A stretch of DNA of 64,000 bases. Source: Prevotella sp. (GTDB lineage Bacteria > Bacteroidota > Bacteroidia > Bacteroidales > Bacteroidaceae). The DNA lies in the NCBI GenBank assembly GCA_017478025.1, contig JAFVGZ010000003.1, forward strand, positions 62,001 through 126,000. Reading direction: 5' to 3'. Every line of letters begins with the position of its first letter. The stretch's first letter is position 1. The translations under genes were made by a program, and so were the position numbers. Below the pieces are notes generated by a model, which searched no databases, was not told the origin of the DNA, and worked only from the letters and a program-made list of their open reading frames with translations. This document shows positions 18,033-27,811 of this stretch, piece after piece.

Positions 18033-19010
18033 ATGAAAAGGCTTCTACTTATTCTCTGTTCAGCACTGGTGCTTATGAGCGCCTCTCAGAAACGTGCCAC
18101 AATCTTCATAATCGGCGATTCCACCGCCGCTAACAAGGACATCAAGAAAGGTCCGGAACGCGGTTGGGGTATGGCCCTGCAGGGCTTCTTCACCGAGAAT
18201 ATCGCCGTGGATAACCACGCTCTCAACGGTCGTTCCTCACGCTCGTTTATCATAGAAGGCCACTGGCAGAAGGTGCTGGACGCAATGAAGCCTGGTGACT
18301 ACCTCATTATCCAGTTCGGTCACAACGATGAAAAGGGCAAAATTGGAGACAAACGCCACACAGACGCCGGACTCACATTTGATGATAACTACCGCATGTA
18401 TGCCCGTGCAGCACAGGCAAAGGGTGCTACGCCGATCATCATGAACTGTGTAGTGCGACGCAATTTCTATCGTCAGACAGACCTCAGCGTTGACGATGAG
18501 TCGCTGCGCTCTCCTGTCAGCGCCGGTCCCGTTGCCGACAGTAAGGCAGAGAAGGTGAACAGTGACACTCTCATTGACACCCACGGATACTATGCCCAGA
18601 CACCGGAGCATGTAGCAAAGATGCTTGGTGTGCCTTATATTGACGCAAACAAGATAACGAAGGACTTGGAGAATGGTCTCGGAGTTGAGAAGTCAAGACA
18701 GCTGCACATGATAAGTGTAACAGGCAAGGACAACACACACTATACCGTCTATGGAGCCCACGTGGTAGCGGGACTGCTCGTTGACGAGATAGCAAAGGTG
18801 TGTCCTGAGCTGAAGCCTTACGTGCGTCACTACGACTATGTGGTATCAGAAAAGGGCTTTGGCAACTATCTGACCTTGCAGGAGGCCGTTGATGCCGTTC
18901 CCGCAGGTAAGGCTGCCACCATTTGTGTACTTGACGGAAATTGGAAGAAGCCCAAAACAGCAGGCAAGACAATACGCTTCGCAAAGTTCTCCACCGCTTC
19001 CATACGTTAA
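18033..19010 (+). CDS. SGNH-hydrolase, rhamnogalacturonan acetylesterase-like, with truncated C-terminal module
   Basis: A secreted esterase expected to remove acetyl groups from pectic rhamnogalacturonan. Residues 1-18 form a signal peptide. Block I is IIGDSTAANKD (catalytic Ser), block III is QFGHNDEKG, and the Asp/His pair is in DNTHYTVYGAHVVAG near residue 240. After residue 270 the sequence DYVVSEKGFGNYLTLQEAVDAVP looks like the opening strand of a pectin methylesterase (CE8) module. The frame then stops 45 residues later, so that module would be lost. The gene sits between hisS and miaA with no other pectin genes nearby. Confidence 0.8.
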   Translation: MKRLLLILCSALVLMSASQKRATIFIIGDSTAANKDIKKGPERGWGMALQGFFTENIAVDNHALNGRSSRSFIIEGHWQKVLDAMKPGDYLIIQFGHNDEKGKIGDKRHTDAGLTFDDNYRMYARAAQAKGATPIIMNCVVRRNFYRQTDLSVDDESLRSPVSAGPVADSKAEKVNSDTLIDTHGYYAQTPEHVAKMLGVPYIDANKITKDLENGLGVEKSRQLHMISVTGKDNTHYTVYGAHVVAGLLVDEIAKVCPELKPYVRHYDYVVSEKGFGNYLTLQEAVDAVPAGKAATICVLDGNWKKPKTAGKTIRFAKFSTASIR

Positions 19011-19067
19011 CGCCCCATCATCACCATCCCTCCCAACTGTATCGATTTCGGTGACGTTATATAGAGA

Positions 19068-19979
19068 ATGATAGTCATCCTTGGCCCCACAGCATCGGGC
19101 AAGACACAGATAGCTACTCGGTTGGCATCACGAATCGACGGAGAGATAATCTCTGCCGACTCGCGTCAGGTGTACCGCAGAATGGATATCGGAACCGGAA
19201 AGGACCTGAGTGAGTACGGCAACGTGCCCTATCACCTTATAGATATCCGTGAACCCGGAACGAAATACAACCTCTTCCAGTATCAGCATGATTTCCGCAT
19301 CGCCTATGATGACATCATGAGCCGCGGGAAGATGCCGATACTCTGCGGGGGTACGGGACTATACATTGAGGCCGTGCTGAAGGGCTATCAGTTGGCCCCC
19401 GTCCCAGAGAACCCGGAACTGAGAAAGCAACTGCAGGGCAAGACGTTAGAGGAACTGACAGATATTCTGAAAGACCTCAAGCGGCGTAACGGCAGCGAGA
19501 TGCACAACACCACAGATGTTGATTCATGCCAACGTGCCATCAGAGCTATAGAGATAGAGACGGTAGCAGGACACAGAAGCATTCAGCAAGTACCGGACCC
19601 CGCCATTCTGTCATCGCCTGTCTTTGGCATCGCTATAGACAGAGAGCTGAGACGCGAAAAGATTTCCCGCCGCTTGCGTGCACGTCTTGATGAGGGAATG
19701 GTAGAAGAAATCCAGAGCCTGCTGAACGAGGGCATAGCTCCCGATGACCTCATCTACTACGGGTTGGAGTACAAGTATGTGACACTCTACCTGACTGGTC
19801 AGATGTCCTACGATGAAATGGTCCGTGAACTTGAAATAGCCATCCATCAGTTTGCCAAGCGGCAGATGACGTGGTTCAGGGGAATGGAGCGACGAGGGAT
19901 TAGCATCACTTGGCTCCCAGTACCCCAAAACGAAGAGCAAATGCAACAGACGATAGAATTCATAATTCATAATGCTTAA
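19068..19979 (+). CDS. miaA: tRNA dimethylallyltransferase
   Basis: Adds a dimethylallyl group to A37 of tRNAs reading UNN codons. The 303-residue protein has the P-loop GPTASGKT at residues 6-13, the conserved EIISADSRQVYRRMDIGT and GGTGLYIEAVLKG. Length is typical. The start is the ATG in MIVILGPTASGKT, which places the P-loop correctly. Confidence 0.95.
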   Translation: MIVILGPTASGKTQIATRLASRIDGEIISADSRQVYRRMDIGTGKDLSEYGNVPYHLIDIREPGTKYNLFQYQHDFRIAYDDIMSRGKMPILCGGTGLYIEAVLKGYQLAPVPENPELRKQLQGKTLEELTDILKDLKRRNGSEMHNTTDVDSCQRAIRAIEIETVAGHRSIQQVPDPAILSSPVFGIAIDRELRREKISRRLRARLDEGMVEEIQSLLNEGIAPDDLIYYGLEYKYVTLYLTGQMSYDEMVRELEIAIHQFAKRQMTWFRGMERRGISITWLPVPQNEEQMQQTIEFIIHNA

Positions 19980-20004
19980 CGCTTAATACTTAAAGCTTAA
20001 CGCA

Positions 20005-20925
20005 ATGAAGACAGGCATAATATATTGTCCCAATCATCATCCCTTCATTTCTGTCAAGAAGAGGTGGGAACAGATAGCCAGTGAACTGAGCCGGCAGGGG
20101 GTGGATTATGATTTGGTGCAGAGCGAAGATTCTGAAAGTGTTGAGCGCCTTGTAGATATGCTTATCAATAACGGCTATGAAACAATCATCATAGCTGGTG
20201 GTGACTCTGCTCTCAATGATGCCGCGAATTGCCTGATGCGGGCAGAGCAAAGAGTTAGGGAGCGCGTCGCTCTCGGAGTGATACCCAACGGCGTTATGAA
20301 CGATTTCGCCGCTTTCTGGGGATTGGATTACAAAGACATAAGCAACAGTGTGCAGACTATTGTCAATCGCAGGGTACGCAAAATAGATGTCGGCACGATA
20401 AGTTATCGTACCCGTAAAGGCGAGCCATGCAGTCACTATTTTCTGAACAGCGTGAACATCGGCTTGCTTGCTGCCACACAGAGTCTCAGACAACGTATGC
20501 GCAAAAGGCTGTGGTCAAGGAAATTATCATACGCAGCAACTCTTGTGATGATAATTTTCCAAAAGATGACCTACAAGATGAGCTACACCATAGACAACGT
20601 GGAGGAGTTTCATAGAGTTATGACGCTATGCATCGGCAACGCACACGGATATGGACAGACCCCGAACGCTACTCCATACAATGGGCTGCTAGATGTCACC
20701 GTTGTCAGGCAAATTGCAATACTGCAGATTATCAATGCAATATACTTATTTTTGAAGGGGAAGTTGCTGACACACAAGTATGTGCTACCTTATCGCACAT
20801 CTTCCATTGATATCAAGATGCAGACCACCACACCGTGCAATGTGGACGGCCATCCAATAGAGGCTCAGACGGACAGAGTCAGCGTTTCCGTCTTACCAGA
20901 ACAGATAAACTTTATTGTGGCGTAA
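20005..20925 (+). CDS. Diacylglycerol kinase family lipid kinase
   Basis: Probably phosphorylates a lipid such as diacylglycerol. The 306-residue protein has the DAGK catalytic fold: IIIAGGDSALNDAANCLM near residue 70 (usually GGDGTLNE) and GVIPNGVMNDFAAFWG near residue 92. The second domain includes FLNSVNIGL and CIGNAHGYGQTPNATPYNGLLDV. The Gly to Ser change at GGDS is a departure from the consensus, but the following Asn-Asp is kept. The 3' end overlaps the convergent TPR gene by 14 bp. Confidence 0.85.
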   Translation: MKTGIIYCPNHHPFISVKKRWEQIASELSRQGVDYDLVQSEDSESVERLVDMLINNGYETIIIAGGDSALNDAANCLMRAEQRVRERVALGVIPNGVMNDFAAFWGLDYKDISNSVQTIVNRRVRKIDVGTISYRTRKGEPCSHYFLNSVNIGLLAATQSLRQRMRKRLWSRKLSYAATLVMIIFQKMTYKMSYTIDNVEEFHRVMTLCIGNAHGYGQTPNATPYNGLLDVTVVRQIAILQIINAIYLFLKGKLLTHKYVLPYRTSSIDIKMQTTTPCNVDGHPIEAQTDRVSVSVLPEQINFIVA

Positions 20926-21700
20926 CCTCTGTAGTAGGTTTTTCCGGTGATTCTAGTTTTTCCGGTGATTCCGGTTTTTCTGTTTTATCAGGATTTTCCG
21001 GTGATTCTGGATTGTCTGGATTTCCCGGATTTTCCGATTGTTTTTGAGTTTCTGTGTTCTGCTCTTTTTCTGCCTGTGCCTTTTTCACAATGTTATTCAG
21101 TCCTGCCAACATGGTGCGTGTCTGTTGCAGACGAGCGTGCTGCAATTCTGTGGACGAGGATGTGTTGGCCTCGTAGAGAGACTGAGCCTCAGAGAGATAT
21201 GTGATTAGCTGAGGCGCATTATCTGCTGATGCGCCGTCACGCAGATAGTATGCGAAGGCGGTGTGGAAAAGTACGTCTGCTCTGTCGTTGCCCTGCACGT
21301 TGGACAGCGTGAGGTTATAGTAGTGGAGACTCTCGGTATATTCACCAATTTCAAAAAGACTCTCAGCACAATAATATGAATATACCGCTTGCTCCTTGGG
21401 AGAATAGGATGAGAGTGCGGGGATTCCCTCGCGAAGATTTTCTATAGCTTCCTCATACATACCCTCCTTGTAGTAACACATGCCGAGATAAGCCAAAAAA
21501 CGCGGATTGAGTTTGTATCGCTTCTGCAGTTTCGTGAAACAGAGGATGGCTTCGTGGTATTTCCCGCCCTGAAAATACTCCAAAGCTTTCGTCAGTTGCT
21601 CCTGGGAAGAAGTATTTTCCCCTCCCGCATTTCCTTTGCCGAAATGAGTGAGGGGAAGAAAGCTTATTAGAATGATCAGGATGAGATACCTGTAGCTCAT
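20912..21700 (-). CDS. Tetratricopeptide repeat protein with Pro/Glu-rich repeat tail
   Basis: A secreted or periplasmic scaffold protein of 262 residues with a signal peptide (YLILIILISFLPLTHFG). Four or so TPR units follow at about residues 30-150 (KALEYFQGGKYHEAILCF, AYLGMCYYKEGMYEEAIEN, GEYTESLHYYNLTL). From about residue 218 the protein is a low-complexity tail of NPD, SPE and KPESPEK units, encoded by TTTTCCGGTGATTC-like DNA repeats. No enzyme domain is seen. It is 2 bp from prfC on the same strand and probably cotranscribed with it. Confidence 0.85.
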   Translation of the reverse strand: MSYRYLILIILISFLPLTHFGKGNAGGENTSSQEQLTKALEYFQGGKYHEAILCFTKLQKRYKLNPRFLAYLGMCYYKEGMYEEAIENLREGIPALSSYSPKEQAVYSYYCAESLFEIGEYTESLHYYNLTLSNVQGNDRADVLFHTAFAYYLRDGASADNAPQLITYLSEAQSLYEANTSSSTELQHARLQQTRTMLAGLNNIVKKAQAEKEQNTETQKQSENPGNPDNPESPENPDKTEKPESPEKLESPEKPTTEVTPQ

Positions 21701-21702
21701 TG

Positions 21703-23349
21703 TCAGAATTCGCTGGTAAAGTGGAACTTAATGTGTTCGAAGTCCTGCTGGGCCATTGAGAGAACGTAGCCGGAATCAGCCAAGAATACATCGCGTCCGT
21801 CTTTGTCCTTTGCCATATACTGGTACTTGCGCTTCTTGAAATTCTCCAACTCTGCCTCGTTGTCACTCTCTATCCAGCAGGCTTTGTGCAAGTGAACTGG
21901 TTCCCAGCGACACTTGGCATTATACTCGTTCTCCAGACGATACTGTATCACCTCGAACTGCAACTGTCCCACGGTGCCCACGATGCGGCGACCATTGAAC
22001 TGATTGACGAACAACTGTGCTACACCCTCATTCATCAGTTGCTCCAAACCCTTCTGGAATTGCTTGGACTTCATGGGGTCATCGTTTTCAATGTATTTGA
22101 ACATCTCAGGCGAGAATGATGGCAGTCCGCGGAAATGCAGCTGCTCACCCTCTGTGAGAGTGTCTCCTATCTTGAAGATGCCGTTATCTGGCAATCCTAC
22201 GATATCACCCGCCCAAGCTTCCTCGATGGTGCTCTTACGCTGGGCAAGGAACTGTGTGGGTGATGAGAAACGTACGGTCTTGCCTAAGCCGATATGCAGG
22301 TAAGGCTGATTGCGCACAAACTTACCCGAGCAGACCTTGCAGAATGCTATGCAGGAACGGTGATTAGGGTCGATGTTTGCGGTGATTTTGAAGATAAAAC
22401 CGGAGAATTTCTCCTCCTCAGGCTGCACCATACGTTCTACCGCCTTAGTAGGACGGGGTGAGGGTGCAATCTCAACAAAGCAGTCGAGCAGTTCCTGAAC
22501 ACCAAAGTTATTGAGTGCGGAGCCGAAGAATACCGGAGCTATCTCTGCCGTATGATATCCACCGCCGCTGACAGCGCCGTCACTGGAGCGCTCACCCACA
22601 GTTTCTGCAATAGAGGGATAGATGCCCTCAATCATCTCGAGGTCATCACGCAACCGGGAAGCATCGTCTTCGCCGATATGGTCCTCAAGTTCAGATGTTG
22701 TGATGTCGATGCTATACTTCTCCGTAACGCGTTGCTTGTCGGGAGTGAAAAGATTCAGCGCGTTCTCATAGATATTATATACGCCCTTGAACTTTGCCCC
22801 CTGATTGATAGGCCAAGAGAGTGGGCGCACCTTTATCTGCAGTTCTTCCTCCAATTCATCGAGGAGTTCGAAGGGATCACGTCCCTCGCGGTCCATCTTG
22901 TTGACAAAGATTATCACGGGTGTGTTACGCATACGACACACCTCCATGAGTTTCCGTGTCTGGGCCTCTACGCCCTTTGCGCTATCCACCACGATAATGG
23001 CCGAATCGACCGCGGTGAGGGTGCGATAGGTGTCTTCGGCAAAGTCCTGGTGACCGGGAGTATCAAGGATATTTACCTTATAGGGAGTATCCCCTTCGTC
23101 TGCCGTTGGGGGGAGATAGTCAAACTCCATAACAGATGTTGACACCGATATGCCGCGTTGCTTCTCGATATCCATCCAGTCTGATGTGGCTGTCTTGCGT
23201 ATCTTGTTGCTCTTTACGGCTCCGGCAACCTGTATTTGACCTCCGAAGAGCAGAAACTTCTCTGTAAGTGTTGTCTTACCTGCGTCTGGGTGTGAGATAA
23301 TGGCAAAAGTGCGACGACGCAGTATTTGTGATGCGGTTGAATTATTCAT
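21703..23349 (-). CDS. prfC: Peptide chain release factor 3
   Basis: A GTPase that recycles RF1/RF2 from terminating ribosomes. The 548-residue protein has G1 [15 protein letters not shown]3 DTPGHQDF and G4 NKMDREGRD, followed by the RF3-specific C-terminal domains (VGVLQFEV-like block [18 protein letters not shown]). Length is typical. It overlaps the upstream DUF4924 gene by 8 bp, so the two are translationally coupled. Confidence 0.96.
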   Translation of the reverse strand: MNNSTASQILRRRTFAIISHPDAGKTTLTEKFLLFGGQIQVAGAVKSNKIRKTATSDWMDIEKQRGISVSTSVMEFDYLPPTADEGDTPYKVNILDTPGHQDFAEDTYRTLTAVDSAIIVVDSAKGVEAQTRKLMEVCRMRNTPVIIFVNKMDREGRDPFELLDELEEELQIKVRPLSWPINQGAKFKGVYNIYENALNLFTPDKQRVTEKYSIDITTSELEDHIGEDDASRLRDDLEMIEGIYPSIAETVGERSSDGAVSGGGYHTAEIAPVFFGSALNNFGVQELLDCFVEIAPSPRPTKAVERMVQPEEEKFSGFIFKITANIDPNHRSCIAFCKVCSGKFVRNQPYLHIGLGKTVRFSSPTQFLAQRKSTIEEAWAGDIVGLPDNGIFKIGDTLTEGEQLHFRGLPSFSPEMFKYIENDDPMKSKQFQKGLEQLMNEGVAQLFVNQFNGRRIVGTVGQLQFEVIQYRLENEYNAKCRWEPVHLHKACWIESDNEAELENFKKRKYQYMAKDKDGRDVFLADSGYVLSMAQQDFEHIKFHFTSEF

Positions 23350-23890
23350 CTTCGAAATTGATACCTTTTTCTTTATCTTCCTTGTAATAATCAGAGAGCA
23401 TTCCGAGGAATGTCGTTATCTCCTTGACGGCGTTCTCGGTAGAAGGGCTTACCTCTTTCTTCTGTAGTCTGAGCATCATGACGCCATAGAGGGCGTTGAG
23501 ACAGGTCTCTATCTCGTTGACATCCTTGCTGCCGCGACTTCTGAGCTCAACGATAAACGGGAGAACCTTGTAGTATTCTGCGTTATAGAACGGAAACTTG
23601 GGTGACTGCAACAGCTGACTGTGCAGTTCCATCATCTGCTGTACTACAATTTTTACTATCTGTATGTGTCCGCTGCGTGTTACACCCTCTTCGCGAATCA
23701 TCCTGATGAGGTTAGCATACCAGTCAATCATGTCCTCACGTTGCTCGTCCGTAAGGTCAAACTGAGAGATGTAATTGTGACGCAGGGCACTGATATCGCA
23801 GTTGTAGGCACGTATGATGTCCTCAACTTGCCACATGTACAATACGTATTCAGCAATGTTGGTCTTGCGTAGTTCTTGTGCAATTAACAT
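23342..23890 (-). CDS. DUF4924 family protein
   Basis: An all-helical 182-residue cytoplasmic protein without a signal peptide. The start [21 protein letters not shown] and the block [16 protein letters not shown] are typical of the Bacteroidetes family DUF4924. Function is unknown. The tight overlap with prfC suggests coexpression with translation termination, but gives no direct hint of its role. Confidence 0.85.
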   Translation of the reverse strand: MLIAQELRKTNIAEYVLYMWQVEDIIRAYNCDISALRHNYISQFDLTDEQREDMIDWYANLIRMIREEGVTRSGHIQIVKIVVQQMMELHSQLLQSPKFPFYNAEYYKVLPFIVELRSRGSKDVNEIETCLNALYGVMMLRLQKKEVSPSTENAVKEITTFLGMLSDYYKEDKEKGINFEDE

Positions 23891-23915
23891 TTAAATATGT
23901 TGTTATCTTGAATTT

Positions 23916-24611
23916 TTAGTATATGGAGTACAGATTGAAGGCTGTACCAATGAAGATGGCAAACGAGAATACCATTACAATGGTTCCTATGATTCTGTTG
24001 ATTATCATTATGCCATCGAGGGAAAAGTATTCCCGTACCTTGTCGATAAGCCATGTGAGTCCGTACCACCAGAGCAATGCTCCTCCCACGATGCTGAGAT
24101 ATCCCAGGGACATCTCCAAAGGATGGTCAGGCACGACAAACGCAAACTGAGCAAACAGGGCAAGAAAGAGGAACACAATCAGTGGATTGGAGAATGTGAC
24201 AAAGAATGCCGTCCAGAAATTGTGTTTCAGGGTTCCCTTCTGATTCTTATGGCTCTCGTGCACCTTCTTTCTAGGGTCGCTCTTGTAACAATAGACACCA
24301 AAGCAGAATAGCAGTATAGAACCGGAAATCTGGAGGAAGAATTTGTTTTGCGGATTATCTATAAGCTCCATCACAAAGCTCATACCAAAACCGGTAATGA
24401 ATGCGTAGATGAGATCACTCAGCGTGGCTCCGAGTCCGGTGACAAATCCATACCACCTGCCTTTATTGAGAGTTCGTTGTACGCAGAGTATACCAACGGG
24501 CCCCATAGGAGCAGAGCACATGATTCCTATAACCATTCCTTTTACGATGATATCGAGGAAATTGAATTGCAGGCCAATTATTTCAAATGGCATATTGGGT
24601 ATTTCTGGCAT
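23916..24611 (-). CDS. LysE-family amino acid exporter
   Basis: A membrane protein with about six hydrophobic helices, including IVKGMVIGIMCSAPMGPVGI and TFSNPLIVFLFLALF. The first helix carries the LysE/RhtB signature SAPMGPVGILCVQRTL, and GLGATLSDLIYAFITGFG follows. It should export an amino acid or similar solute. I start it at the ATG giving MPEIPNMPF (231 residues); an upstream in-frame extension would run into the RNase P RNA gene and is not plausible. Confidence 0.87.
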   Translation of the reverse strand: MPEIPNMPFEIIGLQFNFLDIIVKGMVIGIMCSAPMGPVGILCVQRTLNKGRWYGFVTGLGATLSDLIYAFITGFGMSFVMELIDNPQNKFFLQISGSILLFCFGVYCYKSDPRKKVHESHKNQKGTLKHNFWTAFFVTFSNPLIVFLFLALFAQFAFVVPDHPLEMSLGYLSIVGGALLWWYGLTWLIDKVREYFSLDGIMIINRIIGTIVMVFSFAIFIGTAFNLYSIY

Positions 24612-24657
24612 GTTGCTTATCTCAAGTTCTAATAATGTATATTCGTTAAAAAAAGAA

Positions 24658-25093
24658 TGACAGTGCTCCTGTAAGCCGGGTTCTGTAATCCTCATTCAAC
24701 CCTTTCGGGGCCGCATGAGGACGCCTTATCATTTATCTATGCCGTTCAGTTGCCTGACAGCTCTTCCTTACGGATAGCGTTCCACCCTCCATCGTTGTTT
24801 TATAAACATCGGGCGAGTAACCCTCTCATGACGATGGTTTACATGAACTTGCAGCCCCCAGTAGGCACAGCCTGCTTGTCACCAAGCAGCTGGTGGTCTC
24901 TTACACCACCTTCTCACCCTTACACCGCGCAACAACTAAGTACCATGATTAATAAAAAAACGCGATGCGGTTATTTTCTTCTGCCGAGACCTATTGTCAC
25001 CAATAGCTTGTATTTTCGCAAGTGGGGCACCCTGCGCTGCCCGGACTTTCCTCTCGTGCCTATGACACCAGCGATAAGGCCGGAGCACTGTCA
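24658..25093 (-). ncRNA. rnpB: RNase P RNA
   Basis: The catalytic RNA that processes tRNA 5' ends. Read on the minus strand, the 5' region contains GAGAGGAAAGTCCGGGC and the 3' region contains ACAGAACCCGGCTTAC, the two universal signatures. The ends pair in a 12-bp P1 stem (TGACAGTGCTCC at 24658-24669 with GGAGCACTGTCA at 25082-25093), which fixes the boundaries to within a few bases. Size and order fit a bacterial type A molecule. It sits between the LysE gene and a holin-like gene, all on the minus strand. Confidence 0.95.
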
Positions 25094-25175
25094 CTGTTAA
25101 TTGTCATTGTATTTCCTCTGTCTGTCTGCGTTCTGGCAACGCATAACAAAGACACAATCCTTTTTTGAGGATATT

Positions 25176-25742
25176 CTATTTGCGCTTAAACCTCTGGTAA
25201 AGTTTCCACCCTAAGAGTATTCCATCAATTATGGCTGTCGAGGATGATACCACGTCCAGAAATCTCTGAGTGGGTGAGGCAAAGAATCCACTCTTGGGCT
25301 CTTCCTTTTCATGGAACAGATTGTCCCAAAGTTGAGAAATCTGCTTCTCCTTATTATTAATATCCGTGAGGCATTGCTCTCTCTCTACATTGGTATTGCC
25401 TTCCGCAAAACCTGTACTCTTGAGTAGCGGTTTTTTGATGAGCCTGTCACTGAATGCAATAGCCAATATCAGAAGTAGTATGTCAATGCTTGCTATAATT
25501 AGAAAGGCAATCGCAAAAGACCCTACCACTGGTTCTATAGCGTAAGCCAGCGCAAGTGACAGACTAATGCACACTAATAGTGCCAGCAAAGAAACCACTA
25601 TCATTGTGGCTATAGCCGTGATGAGAGAAGAGATTTTTTCCGCTATCTCTATTTGGGCCTGCTCCTTACGAAGTAGCGACCATTGTTGAATTTCTTCAAC
25701 AAGAGTCGCTATCTTCTCTATATTTCTATCGTTGGAAAACAT
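25176..25742 (-). CDS. Phage holin-like membrane protein (envelope, with YtxH partner)
   Basis: A 188-residue protein with a short helical N-terminus, two long hydrophobic helices (about residues 40-65 and 72-95) and a charged C-terminus with a coiled region. Such proteins are annotated as phage holin family (Actinobacterial holin-X-like) and are found beside YtxH genes in Bacteroidales genomes. No other phage genes are present, so I read it as a stress-type envelope protein. It follows the YtxH gene at 48 bp. Confidence 0.7.
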   Translation of the reverse strand: MFSNDRNIEKIATLVEEIQQWSLLRKEQAQIEIAEKISSLITAIATMIVVSLLALLVCISLSLALAYAIEPVVGSFAIAFLIIASIDILLLILAIAFSDRLIKKPLLKSTGFAEGNTNVEREQCLTDINNKEKQISQLWDNLFHEKEEPKSGFFASPTQRFLDVVSSSTAIIDGILLGWKLYQRFKRK

Positions 25743-25790
25743 ATATACACTTTATGCGGCGCTCCATTGAATATGAAGCGGGGTGTGATG

Positions 25791-26030
25791 CTATGCTTCT
25801 GTAACCTCCTCTGCTAACTCCTCAGCCTGCTTCTTTGTCAGCGAGATGTTGTGTTTGTCACAGAAATCCTTAATAGTCTCTTGTATCTGATGTTTGTCAC
25901 AAAAGTCTTTTACTGCGGATGAGATCTTTTCACGTGTGTCTTCACCCTTCTCTGGTGCCAAAAGAAGAGCTGCTGTTGCACCTGCTACGGCTCCGCCGAT
26001 AACAGCTGCGATGTAACCTAATGTCTTCAT
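25791..26030 (-). CDS. YtxH domain-containing protein
   Basis: A 79-residue protein with one N-terminal glycine- and alanine-rich membrane helix (IAAVIGGAVAGATAALLLAP) followed by EKGEDTREKI, the hallmark of YtxH/general-stress proteins. The soluble part contains an internal duplication (VKDFCDKH and IKDFCDKH). A possible -7 box for this gene (TACTTTTG on the minus strand) lies at 26084-26091. Confidence 0.85.
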   Translation of the reverse strand: MKTLGYIAAVIGGAVAGATAALLLAPEKGEDTREKISSAVKDFCDKHQIQETIKDFCDKHNISLTKKQAEELAEEVTEA

Positions 26031-26166
26031 AATTTTGATTAGTTGAAATGGTTATTAATTGGTCTTGTTGACTAAACTTTTTGCAAAAGTAAGAAAAAAA
26101 ACAATGAAAAGAATAAAATATAGTGTTAAAAATAGCGAAAAGGCCAAAAACATCTGTATTTTTTTA

Positions 26167-26174
26167 TACCTTTG
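26167..26174 (+). promoter_or_regulatory. -7 element upstream of the SPOR lipoprotein gene
   Basis: TACCTTTG fits TAnnTTTG exactly and lies 92 bp before the ATG. There is no clear TTTG at the -33 distance, so the strength is uncertain. Confidence 0.45.
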
Positions 26175-26265
26175 TACCGTAAAAATGCGGTTTCATCGGA
26201 AATAGTATATAATTTACGACAAAATAGAAGTATCAAGTTTATTACAATAACACCAAGAAAACAAA

Positions 26266-26754
26266 ATGAAAAAGACTTTATTCGTTTGCGCCACATTGAT
26301 GGCAGCAGTAGCGTTCGTAGGTTGTAGTTCTTCAAAAGAGAGTGCTTATCGTAAGGCTTACGAGAAGGCTAAAGCACAGGAACAGAGCCAGCCACAGTAT
26401 CCCGTAGCTCAGCAGGCTCCCGTTGTTACTCCTTTAGAGCAGCCTTCACAGCAGCCGGCTTATCAGTCTTCAACTGAGAATGTTTCTGTTCGTAGTGAGA
26501 ATGTGAGCGTTATCAGTGGTAAGGGACTTAAGGCTTACTCTGTAGTTGTTGGTTCTTTTGGCGTTCGTTCTAATGCAGAGGGACTTCAGAGCACTCTTAA
26601 TCGTGCAGGTTATGATGCTCAGGTCGCATACAATGCAGAGCGCAATATGTATCGTGTTATTGTCAGCACATTTGACAATAAGGAGAGTGCTATACAGAGC
26701 CGTAACTCTATTCGTTCGACTTATCCAGACGCTTGGCTGCTCTACAGACAGTAA
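26266..26754 (+). CDS. SPOR-domain lipoprotein
   Basis: A 162-residue lipoprotein: the signal helix ends in VAFVGCSSS, with the lipobox Cys at about residue 20. A Gln/Pro-rich linker (residues 30-70) precedes a SPOR domain (about 88-162; YSVVVGSFGVRSNAEGLQSTL and YRVIVSTFDNKESA), which binds denuded peptidoglycan at septa. It is followed by ruvX and def on the same strand. Confidence 0.9.
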   Translation: MKKTLFVCATLMAAVAFVGCSSSKESAYRKAYEKAKAQEQSQPQYPVAQQAPVVTPLEQPSQQPAYQSSTENVSVRSENVSVISGKGLKAYSVVVGSFGVRSNAEGLQSTLNRAGYDAQVAYNAERNMYRVIVSTFDNKESAIQSRNSIRSTYPDAWLLYRQ

Positions 26755-26793
26755 CTGTATCGTCAGAAGATATAAAATCTATCAAATACTCGA

Positions 26794-27204
26794 GTGGCAA
26801 GAATTCTTGCAATAGATTATGGGAAAAAGCGCACCGGACTCGCTGTGACGGACACGTTGCAGATTGTGCCCGGTGCGCTTGCTACGGTTGAGACGGCACA
26901 ATTGATGGCTTTCCTTGAAGACTACGTCAGCAGAGAGACTGTAGAACGCATCGTAATAGGAGAGCCAAAACAACCAAACGGACAGCCTTCAGAGAATCTT
27001 GCCAGAGTCAAGACTTTTCAAGGGCAATGGAGAAAAAAACATCCAGAAATCCCGATAGAAGGTTACGATGAACGGTTCACCTCGGTGATGGCTCACAGAA
27101 CTATGCTTGATGCAGGCCTGCACAAGAAAGCAAGACAGGACAAAGCTCTGGTGGACAAAATTTCTGCTACTATTATTCTTCAAGACTATTTATCATCACG
27201 ATGA
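26794..27204 (+). CDS. ruvX: Holliday junction resolvase-like RNase (YqgF/RuvX)
   Basis: An RNase H-fold nuclease involved in pre-16S rRNA end processing. The 136-residue protein opens with [17 protein letters not shown] (first catalytic Asp), and has [13 protein letters not shown] and [10 protein letters not shown], as expected. The GTG start is chosen because ARILAIDYG is the family's N-terminus and no ATG is available. It overlaps def by 4 bp. Confidence 0.93.
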   Translation: MARILAIDYGKKRTGLAVTDTLQIVPGALATVETAQLMAFLEDYVSRETVERIVIGEPKQPNGQPSENLARVKTFQGQWRKKHPEIPIEGYDERFTSVMAHRTMLDAGLHKKARQDKALVDKISATIILQDYLSSR

Positions 27205-27758
27205 TACTTCCTATTTATACATACGGGCAGCCCGTACTGAGAAAGGTTGCTCAGAACATAGACAAGAACTATCCAAATTTGGAAACCCTCATAGAGAATA
27301 TGTGGGAGACATTGGCGGAGAGCGACGGTATAGGTCTTGCTGCTCCACAGATAGGCCTCGCAATTCGTCTTGTAGTAATTGATTTAAGAGACCTGAAAGA
27401 AGATTTTCCCGAATATGCTGATTTTAGGAATGTATATATAAATCCGCATATCATAGAATACGACGATTCCTCTACTGACACCTCTGAGGAGGGTTGCCTT
27501 TCATTGCCTGCGATTCACGAAAAGGTGATAAGACCGACACGTATTAGGGTAAGGTACTGTGATGCTGAGTTCCAAGAGCACGATGAATGGATAGAAGGAT
27601 ATCTCGCTCGTGTCATGCAGCATGAGTTCGATCACCTTGACGGCAAAATGTTTATAGATCGTATTTCTGCACTCAGAAAACAACTCATCAAGTCTAAACT
27701 GCGCTCACTTCTGCAAGGTAAATTCCGTTGTGCATACAAGGTTAAGATTCCAAGATAA
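27201..27758 (+). CDS. def: Peptide deformylase
   Basis: Removes the formyl group from nascent proteins. All three motifs are present: [10 protein letters not shown] (near residue 47), EEGCLSLP (near 95) and QHEFDHLDG (near 138). The metal ligands Cys, His and His are intact. The product has 185 residues. The gene is translationally coupled to ruvX by a 4 bp overlap. Confidence 0.96.
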   Translation: MILPIYTYGQPVLRKVAQNIDKNYPNLETLIENMWETLAESDGIGLAAPQIGLAIRLVVIDLRDLKEDFPEYADFRNVYINPHIIEYDDSSTDTSEEGCLSLPAIHEKVIRPTRIRVRYCDAEFQEHDEWIEGYLARVMQHEFDHLDGKMFIDRISALRKQLIKSKLRSLLQGKFRCAYKVKIPR

Positions 27759-27811
27759 GTGATGGAGTCTTCCAGTAACATGCGCCCCCTAAAAAATTAT
27801 TCTCTATTTTA

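Noticed and set aside
24612..24695. N-terminal extension of the LysE exporter
   Set aside because: The extra 28 residues would overlap the 3' end of the RNase P RNA and do not resemble a membrane-protein start.
24750..25100. Plus-strand ORF of 116 codons
   Set aside because: It lies entirely over the RNase P RNA gene and encodes no recognisable protein.
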